Source: an uncultured Parvibacter sp. (GTDB taxonomy: Bacteria > Actinomycetota > Coriobacteriia > Coriobacteriales > Eggerthellaceae). From it: a DNA stretch of 64,000 nt. This document shows positions 17,771-26,812 of this stretch, in pieces. A program made the translations under genes and the position numbers. Position 1 is the stretch's first letter. The number at the start of each line of letters is the position of its first letter. The stretch lies in NCBI GenBank assembly GCA_910587945.1, contig CAJUNI010000003.1, forward strand, positions 1 to 64,000, read 5' to 3'. Under the pieces are notes generated by a model. It was not told where the DNA came from. It did no database searches and saw only the letters and a list, made by a program, of their open reading frames with translations.

Positions 17771-18994
17771 TTAATGGTCACGTAAACGCCGCGCCATCTC
17801 TTCCTCAAACCGTCCTTGAGCGAAATCCCACTTATCGCGGGTCGCCAGGAATCGAATGAAGTAGTCGGTCACCTCCCACGAACCGAACTGTGACAGCTCG
17901 TTCGCGGAAACTTCACCCTCAGCAAATACCCCGCTCTCAGGATCCTTTGCCGCATCGTTCAACTCCGACAGCATGGCTGAGTCACCCGAACGCTTCACGA
18001 TGAACGGCTTGCTGTCAGGCACTGAGTAAACCTCACCTGAACGCACCGAGAAGTTGTCGAAGTCCTGCTCAAACGACCCCTTCACCTCCAGGAACGCCGA
18101 GATGATCTCGGAATCCAACTGGTGGTTTGGCACATCAGCGTCCACCGAACTGCCCAGCAAATCAGAGATGCCCAGCGTACCACCAGCCCAGCGCTTGCGT
18201 TCGCGTTCTTGGTATTGCCGCTGAGCAGCCTGTGCGGCCACCAGAACCTCATCATTGCGCTCCACTGGAGCGTAGTCCAACTGAGCCGCCACATCATCGT
18301 AATAGATGGCATCCTCTGGCGCCATCGTATCATTGCCGGCATTCAGAAACATATTGATAAGGTTCATCATCTCATCAGCAGCCGTGTCCACATCCAACTG
18401 CTCCATGTCGTAATCGTTATAACCGTATCCCTCCATAAACACAGACTTCGCTGCATCGGCCTTCATGGCCTGCGCCACACGCTTGTCCAGCATCTTTTGG
18501 AAGTCAGGCTGGTTCTTACGCACATCGAACTCGGCTGCAGAACTCAGCGTCGGAATGGTTTGAAGTGTGTACTCCTTTCCCGGCTGTGTGATGCATTTCT
18601 GCCTCAACAACCGCCAACTCATCGGTAAGATCGTCTCGTTGCGATTCCAAATCGGAGCATCGCCCGCACGGAACACAATCGAGTTGCGCTGCGAAATGAA
18701 CGCCATGTCGTTATAACTAATGACCGGACGCTCAGTCGTGGACATCGTGTACGAAATCTTACCCTCGGTACGTAGCCAAAAACGTTCGCTGTCGAATGTC
18801 ACCATTTTTTGATCGGTTGCCGTATGGTGTGTATTGCCGCTCATCTTCGACAGCGTTTCGATCATCTGATCATCCGTACTCTTGAGGAACATGATGTTCG
18901 ACACGTTGCCCTGTACAATCTTATCCACATCATCGCCATACACACTCTTGAGCTGCTGCAGTGTCTGAAGAATCAAAGTAAACTGCTGCTCTTG
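17771..18994 (-). CDS. virD4: VirD4/TraG-type coupling protein, exon 3 (C-terminal part)
   Basis: Continues VirD4 after intron 2, from QEQQFTLILQTLQQLKSVYG to the stop at 17771 (about 407 residues). The first 90 residues are the conserved end of the VirD4 ATPase core (the ILQTLQQL strand/helix, IVQGNVSNIMFLKSTDD). The remainder is an acidic, helical C-terminal extension (AVEADVP-rich) that probably contacts the relaxosome or substrates. An ATG-like start inside the intron 3' end (19051) is not used, because it would lack the ATPase motifs. A strong terminator follows. The acidic tail is longer than in typical Gram-positive coupling proteins. Confidence 0.85.
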   Translation of the reverse strand, partial: QEQQFTLILQTLQQLKSVYGDDVDKIVQGNVSNIMFLKSTDDQMIETLSKMSGNTHHTATDQKMVTFDSERFWLRTEGKISYTMSTTERPVISYNDMAFISQRNSIVFRAGDAPIWNRNETILPMSWRLLRQKCITQPGKEYTLQTIPTLSSAAEFDVRKNQPDFQKMLDKRVAQAMKADAAKSVFMEGYGYNDYDMEQLDVDTAADEMMNLINMFLNAGNDTMAPEDAIYYDDVAAQLDYAPVERNDEVLVAAQAAQRQYQERERKRWAGGTLGISDLLGSSVDADVPNHQLDSEIISAFLEVKGSFEQDFDNFSVRSGEVYSVPDSKPFIVKRSGDSAMLSELNDAAKDPESGVFAEGEVSANELSQFGSWEVTDYFIRFLATRDKWDFAQGRFEEEMARRLRDH

Positions 18995-19398
18995 CTTTAC
19001 TGTTTCACGTGGTCGCAACCCACGCTCTGAACTTTCGTTCAGCACCCGCATTATACGGAGTGACCTGACTATATGTTAAGCCGACCCTTTCAATCGGCCC
19101 ATCCATTTTTCGCGCACCGCATTTGCTTCGGCCGCTAACGGGGACGCCATCCCCTAGTCGATGAACGTTCACCATCTCAGGTGATTCGCTGCTAAACAGG
19201 CCCTTCAACCCACGAGCCGGGACCATTTCTGGCTTTCATTTAACCCACTCGCCATCTGTGAACTTTTTTCTGCTCATCGCTCCATCACGCTCAGCCTTTC
19301 GGCTCACGTTGTGGCATCACAGCTCTTGAGGCCCTTCAAAGCAATTAACGGATGTTGGTACGCACCTCTTTTCGAGATACGCAGGGCAAGAACCCCAA
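18995..19398 (-). ncRNA. Group I intron 2 in virD4 (no ORF)
   Basis: About 404 nt separate TMLSIG (exon 2) from QEQQFTL (exon 3). On the minus strand the group I core is visible in order: P-like TTAATTGCTTTGAAGGG, Q-like TTTAGCAGCGAA, R GTTCATCGACTA and S ACATATAGTC. The GACTA of R pairs with TAGTC of S (P7). The same four elements occur in intron 1 with near-identical P and Q, so the introns are related. The proposed ends obey the U|...G| rule (exon GGU, intron end AAAG). A junction 6 nt later that keeps LG is also in frame. It contains no endonuclease gene. Confidence 0.85.
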
Positions 19399-21019
19399 AC
19401 CGATGGAAAGCATGGTTTCAAAACCAGAGATACCATGGCCTTCCGACTGCAGATTACCCAGCTCATCAAGCATAAACCTGGTTTTGTACAACGGCTTCTG
19501 GTTACTTTTGGTCATATAGGATTGGTCGAAATTCAAGTCAACCAACTGCTTGATCAAAATCAGAATCAACTTCGCGTACTTCATCAGGTGCGGCGGCGTG
19601 ACCAAAAACACAGCTTTGGGCTTCTCGCTGTAGCGAACCATCGTCGAAATCAGAACCGGCTTCGACGTGGGTACCACCTCGGGCTGCCCCAGAATGTCGG
19701 TCAACGCCTTGGACTTGAAGTGCATCTTACCGAACTTATAGCCTCCATTTCCGTCCGGCACCATCTCATAAAGCGTACCGTCCTTGACGATCTTCTCTTC
19801 CAACACAGGGTCGGTCACATAGTACTTGCCATTCAGGGACATCTGGTGCCCCTTGGTGAATTTGAAGTACAGTGTCTTGAGCCGCATGCCCGTCTGAGGG
19901 TTCAAAATCCGACAGCGCAGATACGCTTCCTCTTCAGGGAACTTACCCTTGAAGTAGAAGCGGCACCAACCTTCGCGCCCAATCATGTCCTCGTGATAGA
20001 ACTCCTTGCCCAACGACTGCGTGAACTTATCATCGCTGAACGCCTGCCATTGAGCCTGCATACCCACCAAATGGTTGTGGGCGACAAAATCCGCGTGCAG
20101 ACGCACACCGATGCGCCGCGGGAACGACAGACCCGGCAAATCCACGTTTTGCGACAGCGTGCCGCTTGTCAGCGTTGAGATGGTCGGGTCGGTGAAGAAC
20201 GACATGGCCGTGATGGCAATACCGTACACTGATGCGAGCATCTTTTCAGCCGCACCCATCGAACGCAGCGCGTTATCTGCATTCATGACCAACGTGCGAA
20301 TAGAGTTCTTCGGCAACTTGTTGGTCGCGTTGAAGTACAACGTGAGCAAGTCGATCTCCGGCTGGTCGTTCCACAGAACAGCCTTGGCCTCCGACTCTTC
20401 CTTCAAAACGTTGAACTCATTGTCCGACATACCGTCAAACTCACCAGCCTTGAATGCCTTGTTGAAAACCGTCGTCGGATTCTCGATCTTACGACTCGAC
20501 AATTGCACAAACAGCTGATAGCAGTTGTACAGCGTCACCTTGCCCCACAGGTTGTCCACCATCGTGTCCAATACCCCAGGGTCAGTACCTTCGACCTCCG
20601 CCTTGGCCCGCATCTCCCGCTCCTCTTCGAGGTAGAAGTCAATGAGACCGTAGGCAGCACGCTTAAAAGCGTTGTTCGCGGCGTTGGGCCACACGGGGTC
20701 CTCCCCGCCATCCAACGGGAAGAACACCTCAGCGATGTTCTCAACATACATGGCGCACTTAGTCGTGTCACCCTCACGCGCTGCCTGGGCAGCCAGCGCC
20801 AGAGGATTGTAAATATCGGTCTTCAAGGCGTTGATGAGGTTGAACTGCACCATCTGATAACCGCGCACCGTAAACGGCACATAGTTCATGCGCAGAAGCT
20901 CGCCCTTTGGATCGTTTACAACCATGTTCTGCTGTTCCTTCTCTCGACTCCACATATCCAATGTGGGCTCGATTACAGTTTGGCCCTTTCCCGCTCGGGT
21001 AATAGCTAACAAGGCAACC
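19399..21019 (-). CDS. virD4: VirD4/TraG-type coupling protein, exon 2 (ATPase core)
   Basis: Joined to exon 1 this reads NTMVALLAITRAGKGQTVIEPT. It contains the TraG-type Walker A (AITRAGKGQT, Lys about residue 416 of the spliced protein), then DMWSREKEQQNMVVNDPKGELL. The Walker B FMLDELGNL (Asp-Glu about 923-924) lies near its end. It is the hexameric DNA-pumping ATPase that links the relaxosome to the secretion channel. Without splicing, exon 2 starts just at the P-loop and cannot make a functional protein. Intron 1 interrupts immediately before Walker A, and intron 2 shortly after Walker B. The reading frame is intact throughout. Confidence 0.88.
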
Positions 21020-22567
21020 CGAACGCCCCCTGACTATTTGTCAATCATCACCCTAGTAGCTGTTCTCCGGATGATCGCGAATGAAACGTTCCACATCGCA
21101 ATCATAGTCAAAGAACCAGCACTTAAAGTCACTCAGATTTGGAACATTACCCTCTGACTTCCGACTTGCTGAGCCATCCCAGAACACCAAGAAGTTAATG
21201 CCATTGCGTTGCGCATCATGCCGCTTAACCACGTCTTTTTCGCACCAGGTCACCACTGACCGACGGCTTCGAGCCGAGCTTGAGGCTAGCAATTGATCGC
21301 GACGCTGCACATCGCTTTTGTCGTTTGCATCAAACCAGTGATTGCCATGGCTATAATGACAATTCAGCTCGATAAAAAGATCTAAGCTGCAAATGTAAAA
21401 GTCGCAATTATGCGGGTACCGTGCGTCCGAGGGATGAATGCCATACTCATACAACACGTCGTCTCGCCCGAACTTTTCCACCAACAGACCAAACGCCATT
21501 TCCTCGTACCGCGACTTCAGCGCCCCAGCTTGAACCTCTCCGGTGGCCCTCATTTCAGCAACACGTTCTTGAGCTGCTCGCCACTTCGCCACCTCGGCCT
21601 TCTCTCGTACAGCAACATCGCAAAACGGACTGGCACCGCCATAACGCTCCTCATTGGTCGCTGCCACCCGAGCCGCAACCTCTGTGTTCTGCATTACATT
21701 GCTAACGCCATAACGCGCTTCAACAGTAGCTCGTGCAGCCTCCTTTGTGGCCGCCCCGGCAAGTCCGACACCACCATACTGCTCAATTTGAGTCTCGGTT
21801 AGCTTTGCCACACGCGCACCCTCAGCCATCTTGCGATACCGAACGCTGCCAAGAAGCGCCTTGAATGTCTTCACGTACTCTTTACCGCTAAAACGGCAAC
21901 CAAACAGCTCAATGCCTTGCCAACGTGCTTCATCCATGCGATTCTGAGCAAGATACTCAGCAATGGTTCGCTCAATCTCAGTGTCCGTGAAATGTTCTTT
22001 TACAAAGTCAATTCGATGAGCTAAAGAACCCTCTGCACTCAGTGGTTCAAGCCCAAACTCGCCACGCTTGCGGTTGAGCCCTTTGAGCCTGAACCCATAA
22101 CCTGCAGCCATGAGATCAGTCCAGCCCATCATGTAGCGCTCGCTCACCGCGAGCACCTGTTCCAAATCTAAGTTTTCAAGGTTCTCATTCTTCGTGGCCA
22201 TGACGTTCTCCTCTCACTATCTGATGAGCTCATTGTCTCACCCGTAGAGTCTCGCGTCAAGGCTAACAGGGTAACGATCCCGGATTTTTCTTCCCGCCTT
22301 TCAACGGGCTTTACATTAAGCCTTTCGGCCCCCTCGCAAAGGGGTAGTCGATGAACGTCTCCCATATGCGTCCCGCGCACTTAGGGCTTTCGCTGCTAAA
22401 CAGGCCAAGGTGCCAACCAACACGCCATGCTACTTTTCAAACCTACCGTCACCAGTCAGCTCGTCGTTTCCAACCACTGTTTCGGTGAGCATGGTTACCT
22501 GACCCTTCAAAGCAATTAACCCGGAGTACATATCGCTTTCGCACGATATGCAGTGCTCGCTTACACC
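21020..22567 (-). ncRNA. Group I intron 1 in virD4, carrying a homing endonuclease
   Basis: About 1,548 nt between exon 1 (...GTGAACACGAT) and exon 2 (GGTTGCCTTG...). Minus-strand core elements are TTAATTGCTTTGAAGGG (P), TTTAGCAGCGAA (Q), GTTCATCGACTA (R) and, after the internal ORF, ACAAATAGTC (S). GACTA/TAGTC form P7, so the ORF sits in the P8 loop. The exon end CACGAT can pair with ATCGTG about 20 nt into the intron, a plausible P1/internal guide. The junction obeys the U|G rule and restores the frame exactly (2,835 nt over exons 1 and 2). GGT occurs at both ends, so a shift of 1-3 nt cannot be excluded. Confidence 0.88.
21053..22201 (-). CDS. Intron-encoded homing endonuclease, PD-(D/E)XK-like
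   Basis: A 382-residue protein encoded in the P8 loop of intron 1; start ATG 22201 with GAGAGGAG 5 nt upstream. The N-terminal 130 residues are helical. Residues about 140-230 contain repeats of the type found in phage and intron nucleases (ATVEARYGVSNVMQN, ATNEERYGGASPFCD). The C-terminal nuclease domain has NCDFYICSLDLFIELNCHYSHG, a PD-(D/E)XK-like D...ExN pattern, and a WCEKD block. Such proteins cut intron-less alleles so that the intron is copied in. The stop lies 10-20 nt before the S element, so the ORF does not disturb the ribozyme core. The RBS is typical of the element. Confidence 0.75.
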   Translation of the reverse strand: MATKNENLENLDLEQVLAVSERYMMGWTDLMAAGYGFRLKGLNRKRGEFGLEPLSAEGSLAHRIDFVKEHFTDTEIERTIAEYLAQNRMDEARWQGIELFGCRFSGKEYVKTFKALLGSVRYRKMAEGARVAKLTETQIEQYGGVGLAGAATKEAARATVEARYGVSNVMQNTEVAARVAATNEERYGGASPFCDVAVREKAEVAKWRAAQERVAEMRATGEVQAGALKSRYEEMAFGLLVEKFGRDDVLYEYGIHPSDARYPHNCDFYICSLDLFIELNCHYSHGNHWFDANDKSDVQRRDQLLASSSARSRRSVVTWCEKDVVKRHDAQRNGINFLVFWDGSASRKSEGNVPNLSDFKCWFFDYDCDVERFIRDHPENSY

Positions 22568-23781
22568 ATCGTGTTCACCGGAGCCGTGTCCACAACGTAG
22601 GCGCCACCAGGACGCTGAACCTCGTACTCCGGAAACTCCCAATCCCCGTTGATGAGATCTGCCACCGTGTCATAACCTTTCAGCTTGTCACGGTTCTCAT
22701 TGCCCGGGTTGTAGGGAATCTTGGTCGTGTCGTACAGTTTGCGCAGAGGACCTTCAGGCAAATCACTCGCCTTGAACAACGCCTCACCGAACTCAGTATC
22801 GATGATCGGCATCGTCTTCTTGACGATGTTGCCGTGATCGTCCTCCAACGGCTCGCCAGCATAGACCGCCACCTCGCCGTCCTCGTCTAGGATGTCCTCC
22901 TTAACGCGCTGAGTGACCTCAAAGGTGCCCAGGCCCTTGTTGGACAACATAGCGTGGCTGATCATAGATGACACCGACACGCTTGAATGTGCTCCTGCAT
23001 CAGGGAAGAAATCGAACTGGCGATGCACCTCCTCAGGCAGCATGACGTGCTGGTCATCGAAGTGCTGATTGATGTCAGAGGTATCCGACATCATATTCTG
23101 GGTCTTCACCTGGCGCTCCGACCACTGCCACCACACGAGCATGAAAATGCAGCCAACCAGCAAAGTAACCAAGACCTTGAACCAATCGGGGAACAGATTG
23201 CTCACGAACGATGCTCCTGCATCGGCAGCTCCAGCCGCAGCCGTCGCATCCCCTTCAGCAGTCACATCAACGCTACCAGCGTCACCTTCCTCCGTGGTCA
23301 CATCAGTCGTGTTACCCCACCACTCGGGAACAGGAACCTCTTCCCACGTCTCATAGAACTCACCGGTGCGGTTACCGTCGGCGTCGAGCACGTAGAACCC
23401 TTCCGTGTACTCACCGAGGGCACTGCCCTCCACCATCTTCACAGCGTGCTCCACATAACTCGGCGCCCCCGTGGTCGCATCATAGCTGCCAGGCTGAATA
23501 GCCGTGGTCTCCGTGGTCACAGTCGTGTTCGACGCCAAGCTGCCGACCATGTTGCCAACCGTCTGGATGCCGGCCAGCGCGAAGTACACAATGACCATAA
23601 GCAGCAGACAAAGCAGCACACCACCGATGAGCCAGTTGCGCAGCTTGGTCTTCTCAAGCGGACGAGAACGTTCCAGCTGCTGCTCACCATACACATCGCG
23701 GTATGCAACGGTGTCCATGATATCGCGGTCTTTAATCACCTCCCAGTTCTGCTCCGAGCGGCTCTTTCCCAACAAAGCCAT
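22568..23781 (-). CDS. virD4: VirD4/TraG-type coupling protein, exon 1 (membrane part)
   Basis: Starts at ATG 23781 (MALLGKSRSEQNWE) with AGGAGAGAG upstream; the earlier ATG at 23805 lacks spacing. About 404 residues: one membrane helix at about 50-75 (WLIGGVLLCLLLMVIVYFAL), a 110-residue Ala/Thr/Glu-rich extracytoplasmic loop, and a second helix at about 200-222 (LVTLLVGCIFMLVWWQW). A cytoplasmic region then leads to RPGGAYVVDTAPVNTM, immediately before the Walker A encoded in exon 2. Two N-terminal helices are usual for VirD4; the long loop is not. Unspliced, translation ends at TAA two codons into the intron. A -10-like TAGAAT at about 23821 may start the unit. The total spliced length is about 1,352 residues. 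Confidence 0.85.
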
Positions 23782-23864
23782 AGTCTCTCTCCTTTCAATA
23801 GACAATGCCGTACCCTGCTATTCTATCATCCAGCGGAGCTTCCCGACTCCGCAGAATTGGCTTC

Positions 23865-25289
23865 TCAATCTTTGTGGAACACCAACATGGATTCAAACTC
23901 GCGCTTGGTGCTCGCACCACCTCGCCGATTGAAGTGCGAGCTTTTCACCGGCGCGTCATAGCGTTTCATAAGCTGGTACCCAAAGTCCTCAACTTGCTCG
24001 GACATAAGCTCCAGCCAACGTTGATTGATCTGGAAACAGAACCATTCAATCCCGCGGCCACTCACGCGGCCCACCACCTGCCGCCACCAACGAATAAAAT
24101 CTTCGTCGCTGAGATTCTCAGCACCATCTTCACTGTAGATCTCTGTGGACCCATACGGGGGACAAGTGATAACCGCATCGACCTTCGCCGGCGCTACGAT
24201 GGCCGCGTCCCCGACCGTAAAACTGCAATTCTGCAAACCCATGTCTTCGATCATAGCCGCATACCCTGGCGCCAAAGCCTCATTCACATCAACACCCATG
24301 TACTCTACACCGTGTGCCGCGCAAGTGAGCATCCGCTCACCCCACCCAGCGCAGGGGTCGTACACCGACTTGATCGAGCACTCATCAAGCACCTTACACA
24401 TGAGCGTGTTATCAAAAACAGTGTACCCGCGCACGAAGCCAGCGATAGTGAGACCTCGGATGATCTCCATATCGGTCAACTCATCAGGCGATTTACCGAG
24501 GTACTTCTCTCGATTCGCATACAAACGACTGTGCAATGACACGCCTGCCTGGTTCGTCTTATTTTCCGACCACATCGCCAACTCACGGGCATACACCACG
24601 GGAAATTGAAACCAACGCATCCACGCGGTCACATTGCGAGCCGAACCTGTGAATGACCGCGGTGGCAGGCCAGCCTGCAACTGCCGATTGTCATCTTGCG
24701 CAGTCTCGACAACCACACATTGTGGCACCGTCACCGGCACCACCTTCTGTGCTCGACCATAGCGCCCCACACACGTGGCCGCCTGCGCTGCCTTCATAGA
24801 TTGCACTCGCATGGGGTTATCCGTCCCGTACCGTTCGAGCATTGTGGCCCGTCGCTTCTCAGCGATAGCCCCGGTTGGATCCAACGCCGAGCGGCTGTGG
24901 CCGCAACTTGGGCACCCATTACCTTGTAGATGTTTACCTGGCGTTTGCATGAACGGCCCGTGAACAGGGCAGATAATCTCAACCTTGGTGCGGTTGTTGC
25001 GGTAGTCCACATGGCTATAATCATACGCATCCCCATGCACGGCCCGAGCTCTCGTCACAAACTCCTCGGCGCCCATAGCCTGGCCCCGACTCCTGGTCGC
25101 ACGGCTACACTCAGGACAGCCCTGGCCCGACAGATGCTTATTCGGTCGCTGCAGAAATGGCCCATGGACAGGGCAAACAATGGTGACCGGCTCACTGGCC
25201 TTAACATATTCGGTTTGAGAATAGTCATACGCATCCCCGTGTACTCCCTGCGCACGGGTCACGAACTCTTCAGTCGTGAGTCGTTTCAC
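23865..25289 (-). CDS. Fusion of two zinc-ribbon DNA-binding repeats with a DNA methyltransferase
   Basis: A 474-residue protein starting at GTG 25289 (AGAGG 6 nt upstream; the adjacent ATG is followed by a stop). Residues 1-120 are two tandem 60-residue repeats (EEFVTRA..HGDAYDYS...VTIVCPVHGPF..RPNKHL.GQGCPEC). These are the treble-clef modules usual in homing endonucleases of phages. A linker (EKRRATMLERYGTDNPM) follows. The C-terminal half is an AdoMet-dependent methyltransferase: motif I DPCAGWGERML, motif II-like YMGVDVNE, and motif IV TCPPYG. This fits an amino-methylating (N6A or N4C) class, though the base is unknown. No paired restriction enzyme is adjacent. It may protect the element from its own endonucleases or mark a target site. 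A promoter with TTGCTT-N17-TACAAT precedes it. Confidence 0.8.
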   Translation of the reverse strand: MKRLTTEEFVTRAQGVHGDAYDYSQTEYVKASEPVTIVCPVHGPFLQRPNKHLSGQGCPECSRATRSRGQAMGAEEFVTRARAVHGDAYDYSHVDYRNNRTKVEIICPVHGPFMQTPGKHLQGNGCPSCGHSRSALDPTGAIAEKRRATMLERYGTDNPMRVQSMKAAQAATCVGRYGRAQKVVPVTVPQCVVVETAQDDNRQLQAGLPPRSFTGSARNVTAWMRWFQFPVVYARELAMWSENKTNQAGVSLHSRLYANREKYLGKSPDELTDMEIIRGLTIAGFVRGYTVFDNTLMCKVLDECSIKSVYDPCAGWGERMLTCAAHGVEYMGVDVNEALAPGYAAMIEDMGLQNCSFTVGDAAIVAPAKVDAVITCPPYGSTEIYSEDGAENLSDEDFIRWWRQVVGRVSGRGIEWFCFQINQRWLELMSEQVEDFGYQLMKRYDAPVKSSHFNRRGGASTKREFESMLVFHKD

Positions 25290-25316
25290 ATTTCACCTCT
25301 CTTCTCGATGTCATCC

Positions 25317-25345
25317 ATTGTACCCTAACACCTAACCAAAAGCAA
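25317..25345 (-). promoter_or_regulatory. Promoter of the zinc-ribbon methyltransferase
   Basis: Minus strand TTGCTT (25345-25340), 17 nt spacer, TACAAT (25322-25317), 28 nt before the GTG start. It diverges from the plus-strand promoter at 25385. Confidence 0.6.
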
Positions 25346-25384
25346 CACTTTTGAAAGCCATTTCCTGACCGATTTCGTACAGGA

Positions 25385-25393
25385 TGATACAAT
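25385..25393 (+). promoter_or_regulatory. Extended -10 promoter of the plus-strand island
   Basis: Plus strand TGATACAAT, an extended -10, lies 42 nt before the ATG at 25435. No good -35 is present. It forms a divergent pair with the promoter at 25317-25345. Confidence 0.5.
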
Positions 25394-25434
25394 AAACCCA
25401 TTGCCATGACATACTGTTGGAGAGAGGAGATATC

Positions 25435-26250
25435 ATGGCCCACATTCTGTTCGTCAACGGTCTCAACCGTTTCTATCCCGATCCGCGTATATCCGACGAC
25501 ATGCTCAAGTCCATGCAATACCACGACCTCAAAGGGGCTCTGCACAAAGCAATGTCCGAGCGCTCGACCCTTGTGCTCTCACCAATGCAGTTCCTTGACT
25601 GCCCCGCAGTTTACGACCTCATGATCGCAGAAGACGCACCTATGAAGGCGCCAGCCCTGGTAAACGCAGGCTTGCTCTGCCTCACACGACCTGAAGCAGA
25701 GACCCTTCGCGCCATGCGTGACGCCATCTGCTCAGCAACACACCCTTCACGACTTAAGGCTTTTTTCGACCCTCATGACAACGAAGTCGGTGCCGTTCGC
25801 ATGAACCGCATCGGCATGCGCATGGCCTCCATTGCCGAGCAAATGGACAACATGACAAACCTCTATATCGATGAGCGTGGCCTGAATGATCGTGACACCC
25901 CGACCATGACGCCGCAACTTGCTGCGACTCATCTCATCGAAGTTCTAGCTCCGCGCTCTGCAGCCAAGCAAGCCTACATCACCGGCCTCGACCATCTGTC
26001 CTCATCCACCGACATGCACCACGTGATAAACGCCGTCCACACGGACTCGCGCTGTACCGGCCACACCCATGTGGCTCTCGATGCCATCGCTGACGCACTC
26101 GACTATTGCGACCGCCACAACACCCAAAACTCATCGGTGGCAATCTCAGCCGAAAAGATCATCGCACAGCGATTCCCAACCCGAACCCCAGCAAAAGCCC
26201 CCTATACACCCGAACAGAGGCCTTTTGATCTCGATTTCGGCATTGCGTAA
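25435..26250 (+). CDS. Unrecognised protein (271 aa), first gene of the plus-strand island
   Basis: The first of four plus-strand genes. The ATG at 25435 (MAHILFVNGLNRFYPD) has AGAGAGGAG 6 nt upstream. It is soluble and His/Met rich, with no signal peptide and no recognised motif. The sequence is helical from about residue 100 (RMNRIGMRMASIAEQMDNMT) and contains a His-rich stretch (SSSTDMHHVINAVHTDS, TGHTHVALDAIADALDY) that could bind a metal. A rho-independent hairpin follows at 26347. Its strand and isolation from the conjugation operons suggest a regulatory or cargo role; nothing firmer can be said. Confidence 0.6.
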   Translation: MAHILFVNGLNRFYPDPRISDDMLKSMQYHDLKGALHKAMSERSTLVLSPMQFLDCPAVYDLMIAEDAPMKAPALVNAGLLCLTRPEAETLRAMRDAICSATHPSRLKAFFDPHDNEVGAVRMNRIGMRMASIAEQMDNMTNLYIDERGLNDRDTPTMTPQLAATHLIEVLAPRSAAKQAYITGLDHLSSSTDMHHVINAVHTDSRCTGHTHVALDAIADALDYCDRHNTQNSSVAISAEKIIAQRFPTRTPAKAPYTPEQRPFDLDFGIA

Positions 26251-26346
26251 GCTCAAAAACACCCGAAATCGTATTTAAGGCGTCTCTCGTCAAATCTAAG
26301 CGATTTTAGCCGAAAATTTGAACCCCAACACCGCCCCAGAAATCAC

Positions 26347-26373
26347 AAGCGCTCAGAAACGACCTGAGCGCTT
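26347..26373 (+). terminator. Intrinsic terminator between the two plus-strand units
   Basis: Perfect 10 bp stem AAGCGCTCAG/CTGAGCGCTT with a 7 nt loop, followed by CATTTTTC. Confidence 0.8.
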
Positions 26374-26400
26374 CATTTTTCTCCGAAACCCTGTGAAAAA

Positions 26401-26417
26401 TTGTCCGATGCGGACAA
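26401..26417 (+). promoter_or_regulatory. Palindromic operator upstream of the zinc-ribbon/HTH unit
   Basis: Perfect inverted repeat TTGTCCG-ATG-CGGACAA, 69 nt upstream of the ATG at 26486. A second imperfect inverted repeat (CACGAATGGC/GCCATCGTG, about 26425-26449) lies between it and the gene. The position and symmetry suit autoregulation by the HTH protein encoded at 26812-27282. Confidence 0.55.
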
Positions 26418-26485
26418 AGTGCGCACGAATGGCAATCCAGCCATCGTGCTTGCACGCAACCAACTTCCCGAAGGGATGGACACCG

Positions 26486-26812
26486 ATGAATAATTTTGAA
26501 TTTGAACTACACGGCAGAACTTACAAACGAGTACCGAAGAACATAGCCCGTAAAATTTACGACGCCGGCCACCCGGTCTTGTTCTGTCCCTGCAATCTGA
26601 ACCCCGCATCCCCATGGAGACCTGGTGTCACCTTCGACAATACCTGCAAGGAGTCTTTCGAGGACGCAGCGATACTTGCAGAGGTTTCCAACTGTTACGA
26701 CGCAGAGACTGGTCGATATCTGGCCTATTACGTCGACACCGACGCAATGGCCAAAGTACTCGCCCCAAAGGAAAACCCCAATGCTGCGACCGACACGGCG
26801 GGTGAAGCCTAA
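26486..26812 (+). CDS. Unrecognised small protein (108 aa) paired with a zinc-ribbon/HTH protein
   Basis: The ATG at 26486 (MNNFEFELHGRTYKRV) has GAAGGGATGG 8 nt upstream. Its TAA overlaps the ATG of the next gene (TAATG), the arrangement typical of toxin-antitoxin pairs and other two-gene modules. It has two Cys (FCPCN) and an acidic C terminus, with no recognisable toxin fold motif. If it is the toxin of an MqsRA-like pair, the order (toxin first) would fit. The sequence itself gives no evidence for RNase activity. Confidence 0.6.
   Translation: MNNFEFELHGRTYKRVPKNIARKIYDAGHPVLFCPCNLNPASPWRPGVTFDNTCKESFEDAAILAEVSNCYDAETGRYLAYYVDTDAMAKVLAPKENPNAATDTAGEA

Noticed and set aside
19005..19226. 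Possible small protein starting in the sequence between VirD4 parts
   Set aside because: The region carries the group I core elements (R and S pair through GACTA/TAGTC). The open frame simply reads through a ribozyme into exon 3.
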